A stretch of DNA of 12,975 nucleotides from Selenomonadaceae bacterium UBA3796 (GTDB lineage: Bacteria; Bacillota; Negativicutes; Selenomonadales; Selenomonadaceae). Position numbers and translations under genes: made by a program. Under the pieces are notes generated by a model. It did not search any database. It was not told the origin of the DNA and was given only the letters and a program-made list of their open reading frames with translations. Where the stretch lies: contig DFES01000137.1 of the NCBI GenBank assembly GCA_002369175.1, positions 1 through 12,975 of the forward strand, read 5' to 3'. Positions 7,879 through 12,975 of this stretch are shown one piece after another (the first letter of the stretch is position 1; the number at the start of each line of letters is the position of its first letter).

Positions 7879-10578
7879 CTATTCCAACGAACGGATGGCC
7901 TCATACACCCGCTCCGAGTTTTTCCTGTCATGATAGGCGAAGAAGCTCCTGACGCGCTCCCGATACTTCTCCTTCATCTGGCAGCCGTTCCTCATATAGT
8001 CAACGATTCTCGCCACGGTACCCTCCAAATCCTTCTCCACCTCGCCGAAACCGTCTCTCTCGTAATCAAAGTATCCCCGGCTGTAGAGATGGTTCCGGAA
8101 GAATTCCTCCTTGTCGAACTGGCAGTAGATGACGGGCTTCTCCAGATAGGCAAAGTCAAACACTGCCGAGGAATAGTCCGTGACCACCAGACTGCTCCTG
8201 GAGAAGATATCCCGATAGCTGTCCGCAAGGGAACAGAAGCGCACATGCTCCGGCCTATGGAACATGTGGAGCACCGGCAGGATATTCGGATGGGGCATGA
8301 ACTGCAGCCGATAGCCTTCCTCCTCTGCGGCTCGGCGCAGCGACTCGTCATTCAGCAAGGCGTCATAGAAACGGAAATACCCCGTTTCCCGGAAATCCTC
8401 CCCGTATGTTTTCTTTCCATCCTTGTAATACGTGTCATTGCCCCCAAGAACATCCCGCCAGGTCGGCATGATGGTGATGAGCTTCTCGGGATGGTTTTCC
8501 AGGCGGTCATACCGTGGGAAGCCGGTCAGTCGCACCACATCCGCCCCATAGAAGTAATTTCCCGTGAGGATGGATTCCTGCTCCCGCTGTGCTGCCGTGA
8601 CGAAAATGCCCAGGTCTTTCTTATAGCGGTTCAGCCAGCGAGACTGGTCATCCTTCGTGACCCCATGCTGGAGGAACACCAGGCGTTTCTGTTTCAAAAT
8701 ATCCCAATAGAAGGAAGTCTCCGGCATAAAAGGATTCATCACATAGGCATCCGCTGCCGTAGAAATGATGCGGGAAGCCAGCAGATGCAGGAAACGATGC
8801 CTCCAGGAACGATAGGGCAGGATATTCCCAACCTCCTGCATTCTCTGATAATCCCGGCACTCGGGATGCAAAAGGAAGAAGGCGTGGTTTCCCTTCCCCT
8901 GCTCCATCAGATAGCGAAAAAAGACTTCCCCGCTGTCATCCGCCTTGTTGATGCGATCACTGATGAGCCAGATATCCCGCGGCGCAAAGGGCTGCAAAAG
9001 CCAGTAGGCAGCGCGGTAAGCGATGGCCTTCTGCCAGCCGCTCCTCCCGGACTTGCGGAACTCCTGCCAGAGGCAAAGCTCCCGCCTTGCCTGGTGCAGG
9101 AAGGACTGCCGCCGAAGTTCCAGCGTATTTTTCTCCGTGAAAGCCATCCAGCTTCCCATGCGGACATACGCATGGGGATAGGTGTCCACCACGGGGAAGA
9201 AAAACCCGTGAAAGACCTTCTTCCGTTCCATGAGCTTCCCTCGAAACTTCGTGTAGAGACGGATGGAGAGGGACTTGTAGCAGGAAAGACAGTGGACACG
9301 GAACCGAAAGGAAATCGCGGAGAAAATCCGCTCCCCCATGGCTTCCGAGCCTTCCACCCGGCCCGTGTCCCGACGATCCTCCTCGCATGGCTCCGGAGGC
9401 TCGTCGTTCACCCCAACCCATGTCTCCATTTCCTCCAGAAACTCCGTTCCCATCGCAAGGAATCCCGTGTAGCCCTCGACGCACAGGACATCCCCCTCCA
9501 CCCGCAGGAATTCCCATTTCGCGGCGCAGTCGGAAAGACTTGCCAGCTCATGGCCCCCCAGGCAGAACAAGAAGTCCCCTCCGGAGGGACGAAGCTCCAA
9601 GGGTACATGGTGCTTCCTCCGAAGCAGCATAGCCTTATGGGAGGGGTAGATATATTTCTGCCTCAGAATCACCTCATCCTCCACCTGAGCCAGAACCCTG
9701 TCGCAGAGGGAAAGGAATTCCTCCGTCTCCCCATCGTCCAACACCTTTCGGATCTCCCGCAGGCTTTTCTTGATTTTCCACTGGAGGTCGTACATGACCA
9801 TGAACTGGAGAAAAACAGGCACCTCGCCATAGTGCTCCTCCGCAAAGCGGAAAATATCTAGGGAGTAGAAGGTGACCGTGGGGACATACCATTCCTTCCT
9901 GGACTCGCTGCTCTGGATGGCAGAGGCCTCCCCTCCCGTCCGCTTGCGGTACCAGTAGACCGCCTCCGACACAACGCCGAGTTTCCTCTTTTTCAGAAGA
10001 ACCTCGGCACATACTTTCGCATCCTCGCAGAACCGCAACCGCCGGTCAAAACGAATATCCGAAAGTGCCTGCCTGCGTATGAAGCTCGCATTCGTATGGG
10101 GATGCACCACGCCATATTCCTGTTCCAGGTCAATGACCCGTGTTCCCGCCTCGAACTTGTCGTTCAGCCGATGCCCTCCCCGCCCCCCGTCAAAGTGCAG
10201 GAGCGGGATGGCAACGATATCCACCGCCCCTTCCTGCGCCTCAAAAAAAGATGCCACCAGTCCCATGGCATTGGAGGAGAGCTTGTCATCACTGTCCAGA
10301 AAGTTGACGTAATCCCCGCGTACGTGCTTCAACCCCTCATTCCGTGCTGCAGACACACCTCCATTTTCTTTATGGATCACAAAGATATTTTCCGGATACC
10401 TCGCTCCATATGTATCACAGATGCGCCCCGTGCCATCCGTAGAGCCATCATCCACGAGGATAAGCTGGATGTTCTCATGAAAGCCGATATCCTGTTCCAA
10501 CAGGCTCTCAATCGCCTCCGCCAAAAAAGGTTCCGAATTGTATGCCGCCATGACAACAGAAAATTTAAACGACTTCAC
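7879..10578 (-). CDS. Bifunctional GT2 glycosyltransferase / CDP-glycerol glycerophosphotransferase (TagF-like), paralogue A
   Basis: This is an 899-residue fusion. Residues 5-230 are a GT2 domain with intact motifs: SVVMAAYNSE, LVDDGSTDG (41-49), LDSDD (94-98) and the acidic CED at 184-186. Residues 250-340 form a linker with VFLQFMVMYDLQWK and a charged SHKAMLLRRKH segment, followed to about 480 by a probable beta-rich part. From about 535 to the end lies a TagF/TagB-type GT-B domain, which adds glycerol phosphate or another polyol phosphate from a CDP donor. Its signatures are LISDRINKADDSGE (538-551), QHGVTKDD (637-644, a likely catalytic His), MPHPN (761-765) and TDYSS (800-804). There is no signal peptide or membrane span, so it probably works on the inner face of the membrane. 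It starts with GTG overlapping the previous stop (GTGA) and has AAAGGAG 4 nt upstream, which suggests translational coupling. Whether the donor is CDP-glycerol or CDP-ribitol is not decidable here. Paralogue B lies at 3517-6246. Confidence 0.92.
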   Translation of the reverse strand: MKSFKFSVVMAAYNSEPFLAEAIESLLEQDIGFHENIQLILVDDGSTDGTGRICDTYGARYPENIFVIHKENGGVSAARNEGLKHVRGDYVNFLDSDDKLSSNAMGLVASFFEAQEGAVDIVAIPLLHFDGGRGGHRLNDKFEAGTRVIDLEQEYGVVHPHTNASFIRRQALSDIRFDRRLRFCEDAKVCAEVLLKKRKLGVVSEAVYWYRKRTGGEASAIQSSESRKEWYVPTVTFYSLDIFRFAEEHYGEVPVFLQFMVMYDLQWKIKKSLREIRKVLDDGETEEFLSLCDRVLAQVEDEVILRQKYIYPSHKAMLLRRKHHVPLELRPSGGDFLFCLGGHELASLSDCAAKWEFLRVEGDVLCVEGYTGFLAMGTEFLEEMETWVGVNDEPPEPCEEDRRDTGRVEGSEAMGERIFSAISFRFRVHCLSCYKSLSIRLYTKFRGKLMERKKVFHGFFFPVVDTYPHAYVRMGSWMAFTEKNTLELRRQSFLHQARRELCLWQEFRKSGRSGWQKAIAYRAAYWLLQPFAPRDIWLISDRINKADDSGEVFFRYLMEQGKGNHAFFLLHPECRDYQRMQEVGNILPYRSWRHRFLHLLASRIISTAADAYVMNPFMPETSFYWDILKQKRLVFLQHGVTKDDQSRWLNRYKKDLGIFVTAAQREQESILTGNYFYGADVVRLTGFPRYDRLENHPEKLITIMPTWRDVLGGNDTYYKDGKKTYGEDFRETGYFRFYDALLNDESLRRAAEEEGYRLQFMPHPNILPVLHMFHRPEHVRFCSLADSYRDIFSRSSLVVTDYSSAVFDFAYLEKPVIYCQFDKEEFFRNHLYSRGYFDYERDGFGEVEKDLEGTVARIVDYMRNGCQMKEKYRERVRSFFAYHDRKNSERVYEAIRSLE
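8090..8139 (-). repeat. Near-identical DNA patch shared by the two TagF fusions (copy A)
   Basis: This is the partner of 3746-3795, in the same orientation, 4344 bases away, with 48 of 50 positions identical. Recombination between the copies would delete the triple-module gene and merge the two fusions in frame. Confidence 0.8.
8930..8972 (-). repeat. Second near-identical patch (ISDRINKADDSG motif), copy A
   Basis: This is the partner of 4586-4628, in the same orientation, with a single base difference. Together with the patch at 8090-8139 it gives the two TagF fusions two short stretches of near identity, both inside the GT-B domain. Confidence 0.8.
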
Positions 10579-11921
10579 GATACTCCTTTGTCACCCTTTC
10601 CTTCTTCCTTTAAACGATCCAGAAGCGGGAAGTAATATCCTCGAAAGAAATCCTGTTTCAAATAGTGTGAACCATCCCACGCAATCCTATCATCCGTTAC
10701 CCCTAAGCTATGAAGGTTCTCGCGAATACTTTCCGCCAGCTTTCGATCCTGTACGGCAATGAGCACCGCATCGTACTCCATGGATCGGATAGCCTCCGGC
10801 GGCTGCACGGAAAGTCCGTCGACTCGGCGTTTCTTCGCCTGTCTGTCCAGAATGCCGACACATTCCACATAGCAGCTTTCAGCGGCCTGTAGATAGAACT
10901 CCCTGCCCACGTTCCCCGCGCCATAGATGACGATTCTTGTCCCCCGGGGGAATAGGTGGTAGGGAAAGAGGTAAGATGCCATCTGCCGGCGGAACACAGA
11001 CTGCAGATTCAGGACGATATCCAGGAAAGAACGCTCTCCCTCCGGAATACCCCATCGCTTCTCCTGCTCCGATTTGGGCAGCTCCTGGTATTTCCGTGCC
11101 AGATCCTGCCCCCGTCTTGCCAGGTGAAGAAGAATTGCCTCATGTACCATCTCCCCCAGCCTGTGTTCCGCAAGAAATCCCATCATAGCCTTCCAAGCCA
11201 TGACACCCTCCCATACGGAACGGAACACCGCTCTCCGTGTGGTGATGGAATCTTCCCGCACACGCCGCACGTAAAGCCTCTGCTTCGCATGGCACGCAGC
11301 CCCTGCCTGGAGGAGTGTCCGAAAGGTATACACTTCGTCTTCGTAAAAGTCCGTTGCAGGAAATACTGCGTGAATCTCCTGAAGAAATTCCATGCGAGCG
11401 CACTGAAGCCATGCATTGCAGATGAATCCGCCCCCTGCCACCATAGCCCGGAACAGATCCCGTCCCATCTCAAAAGAACCATATTCCTCCGTGCAGAGAT
11501 AGCGCTGCATCTCCCGGTAGCGGGACTCCTTCAAGGAATCGTTCTCAAACACGAGATCCGTTCCAAAGAATAGAATATCCAAGGAACGCGATTCCATCTC
11601 TTCCACCATGAAGGAAAAGGCATTCTCCACTGCCAGATAGTCATCACTGTCCATGAAGTACAGATATTCTCCCATCGCCCTTGCCATGCCAAGGTTCCTG
11701 GCCGCTCCCGGCCCACCGTGCACCTGTGTCAGGATGCGGAACCTCGCATCCCTTTTTGCATACCGGTCAAGAATCTCCACGCTCCCATCCGTGGAAGCGT
11801 CATTCACGCAAATGACCTCAAATTCCCGGAAATCCTGAGCCAGGATGCTGTCCAGGCACTCCGGCAGGTACTTTTCGGAATTGTAAACGGGGATGATGAT
11901 GGAAAGTTTCGGGTTCGGCAT
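10575..11921 (-). CDS. GT2 glycosyltransferase with C-terminal YGAGN Rossmann-like module
   Basis: This is a 448-residue two-domain protein. Residues 1-230 form a GT-A fold of family GT2, which moves a sugar from a nucleotide donor to an acceptor. It opens with KLSIIIPVYN, has VNDASTDGS for donor binding (about 39-47), the metal-binding MDSDD (90-94) and an acidic ED at 194-195, so the transferase looks intact. After a helical stretch, residues 317-435 contain SYLFPYHLFPRG, IVIYGAGNVGREFY and GILDRQ: a glycine-rich dinucleotide-type turn with an acidic residue after the second strand, closing with AWDGSHY. The same module occurs three times in the gene at 6243-7856. The ATG at 11921 was chosen because GAGGA lies 4-5 nt upstream and the protein then begins like ordinary GT2 enzymes; an in-frame TTG at 11939 would overlap the previous gene. 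The stop overlaps the GTG start of the next gene. The sugar, the acceptor and the role of the C-terminal module are unknown. Confidence 0.9.
   Translation of the reverse strand: MPNPKLSIIIPVYNSEKYLPECLDSILAQDFREFEVICVNDASTDGSVEILDRYAKRDARFRILTQVHGGPGAARNLGMARAMGEYLYFMDSDDYLAVENAFSFMVEEMESRSLDILFFGTDLVFENDSLKESRYREMQRYLCTEEYGSFEMGRDLFRAMVAGGGFICNAWLQCARMEFLQEIHAVFPATDFYEDEVYTFRTLLQAGAACHAKQRLYVRRVREDSITTRRAVFRSVWEGVMAWKAMMGFLAEHRLGEMVHEAILLHLARRGQDLARKYQELPKSEQEKRWGIPEGERSFLDIVLNLQSVFRRQMASYLFPYHLFPRGTRIVIYGAGNVGREFYLQAAESCYVECVGILDRQAKKRRVDGLSVQPPEAIRSMEYDAVLIAVQDRKLAESIRENLHSLGVTDDRIAWDGSHYLKQDFFRGYYFPLLDRLKEEGKGDKGVS
10617..10979 (-). repeat. Fourth copy of the YGAGN module, at the C-terminus of the GT2 gene
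   Basis: This copy carries SYLFPYHLFPRG, IYGAGNVGREFY, GILDRQ and a closing AWDGSHY, in the same order as the three units in the gene at 6243-7856. It shows that the module moves between proteins of this operon, once attached to a transferase and once as a stand-alone tandem. Confidence 0.85.
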
Positions 11922-11928
11922 GGCTTCC

Positions 11929-12945
11929 TCATTTCTCAAAGCTGGACTTCTTCGGCAAAATACTCCGAAGGGCTTCGTTGATCTCTTTCTTGATTCCCGT
12001 GAAATCCTCCGGCGTACAATCTTCGTTAAGGCTTACCATCTGCCATTCCTGACGAGAAATACCATCGGCAAAGGAGTGACAGTTTTCCTTGTTCACAATG
12101 CACATTTTTCCCAATGTACGGCGGGGAACAATGTCCCCCTCGCAGAGCTGCCAATAACGAATGAGATATTGGGTCACGTCCGTATAGGTACGGAAATGGT
12201 TCCGAGAACCCGCGTCCAGCGTCTCCGGCTCAATCTCCCAGAGCTTCGCAAGAGTGCTCTTCTTCATGGCGCTAGGCATGTGCGGATCGTGGAAACCGGA
12301 AAAGTCGTACCAGTAAGACATGGACTCGTTCCTCCGCATCAGTTCTCCGTAAGCCTCACTATTCCAAATGTTGGGATGCTTCTCCTGTACGTCTCTTTTG
12401 CTGAAATGGCGGTTGATGATGATCATATTATTGACCTGCGTGTAACGAGCCATGTTAGCGATAGGCCCTACCTCCACAGGACAGATGGCGCCTTCCACTG
12501 CTTCATCGCACACCTTATTTCCCTGGAAATAATAACCTTCGGGGATGGGTTGCAGCGGTATCATGTCGTCATTAAAAATAACAAAATTCTCTGACAATCC
12601 TTCTATACGATGATAATTCATCTCGATGGTATTGGAGTTATAAGTAGGAAGGTACTCTGAGGGAATGTAGTCCTCGTGTCTAACAATCTTCAGCTTGGGG
12701 TGATCCGTTCTCAAAAAAGAAGGCAGATGTCCCCATGTAACAAACACCACCTGATGGATCCAAGGCAGGAATTTCTCCACAGCACGGAACCAAAGATGAA
12801 GATTGTCCCAGCTCTCAAAGCGAATGTTCGAGACAGACTTCCCTTCCGGATGGTACCTCCCGATACTCTCCCGATACTCCTTCCTCCATGCCTCATCCCT
12901 GTCATCCACCCAGGGAAGTACAATATCAATCGGTGCATTCATCAT
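11929..12945 (-). CDS. Stealth-family capsular polysaccharide phosphotransferase
   Basis: Stealth proteins transfer a sugar 1-phosphate from a UDP-sugar to a growing glycan, making phosphodiester-linked capsules; this one probably acts in the cytoplasm, as it has no signal peptide or membrane segment. With the start used here (338 aa), conserved region 1 is IDIVLPWVDDRDEAW at about residues 6-20. Region 2 runs from about 42 to 140 and includes SWDNLHLWFR, VVFVTWG and IFNDDMIPL with the N-D-D triplet at 125-127. A region-3-like HMPSAMKKSTLAKLW follows at about 222-236, and a weak region-4-like end lies around 282-309. The length is usual for bacterial members. The start is uncertain: adjacent ATGs at 12945 and 12942 lie 11 and 14 nt after a GAGGGAG, while the ATG at 12969 has no visible ribosome binding site and would add 8 residues. 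The gene ends 7 nt before the next start, so the two are probably co-transcribed. The donor sugar cannot be told from sequence. Confidence 0.9.
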   Translation of the reverse strand: MMNAPIDIVLPWVDDRDEAWRKEYRESIGRYHPEGKSVSNIRFESWDNLHLWFRAVEKFLPWIHQVVFVTWGHLPSFLRTDHPKLKIVRHEDYIPSEYLPTYNSNTIEMNYHRIEGLSENFVIFNDDMIPLQPIPEGYYFQGNKVCDEAVEGAICPVEVGPIANMARYTQVNNMIIINRHFSKRDVQEKHPNIWNSEAYGELMRRNESMSYWYDFSGFHDPHMPSAMKKSTLAKLWEIEPETLDAGSRNHFRTYTDVTQYLIRYWQLCEGDIVPRRTLGKMCIVNKENCHSFADGISRQEWQMVSLNEDCTPEDFTGIKKEINEALRSILPKKSSFEK

Positions 12946-12975
12946 TTTTCTCACTGCTCCCTCGCCCATCTCAGA

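Noticed and set aside
7857..7931. N-terminal extension of the triple-module gene to 7931
   Set aside because: It would overlap the end of the upstream coding region by about 50 bases and lacks a good ribosome binding site. The ATG at 7856 has AAAGGAAG at 9 nt.
7753..9861. A 702-codon open frame on the plus strand
   Set aside because: It is antisense to the GT2-TagF fusion and the triple-module gene, both of which show many family motifs. Its translation is rich in His, Pro, Leu and Arg with no recognisable domain, as expected for the mirror frame of G+C-rich coding sequence.

Overview
The window is a stretch of one surface-polysaccharide (capsule or teichoic-acid-like polymer) operon. Every real gene lies on the minus strand, so transcription runs from the right edge to the left edge. 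Six genes are visible, five complete and one cut by the left edge. The genes abut or overlap: gaps are 7, -4, 22, -4, 22 and 33 nt. No intergenic stretch is long enough for an internal promoter or terminator, and no stretch over 300 bases lacks a gene. I saw no tRNA, rRNA, insertion sequence, CRISPR array or phage gene. The strong AGGAGG-type ribosome binding sites, the use of TTG and GTG starts, and the TagF-like polymerases suggest a Bacillota (Firmicutes) bacterium, perhaps Clostridia or Negativicutes. That placement is an inference, with low confidence at class level.

Order of transcription: (1) 12945-11929, a Stealth-family sugar-1-phosphate transferase. (2) 11921-10575, a GT2 glycosyltransferase carrying a C-terminal Rossmann-like 'YGAGN' module. 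(3) 10578-7879, a GT2 domain fused to a CDP-glycerol glycerophosphotransferase (TagF-like) domain. (4) 7856-6243, an unusual protein made of a helical leader and three tandem copies of the same YGAGN module, with no transferase domain. (5) 6246-3517, a second GT2-TagF fusion paralogous to gene 3. (6) 3494-2073, a shorter GT2 protein with the same middle region but no TagF domain and altered catalytic motifs. (7) 2039 to beyond the left edge, a protein with two GT2 modules in tandem, the first strongly degenerate. Its reading frame is open for all 679 codons in the window.

Working together (inference), genes 1, 3 and 5 supply three enzymes expected to make phosphodiester bonds. Genes 2 to 7 supply several GT2 sugar-transfer modules. 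This points to a cell-surface polymer with sugar-phosphate and polyol-phosphate linkages. No gene for CDP-glycerol or CDP-ribitol synthesis, export or lipid priming is in the window, so the repeat unit cannot be deduced.

The most distinctive features are the triple YGAGN protein, the spread of that module between genes 2 and 4, and a series of duplicated GT2 modules showing progressive loss of catalytic residues toward the left end. Base composition also changes: sampled 60-base lines are near 38% G+C at the left end and about 48-68% in the centre, which suggests a mosaic of different ages or sources.
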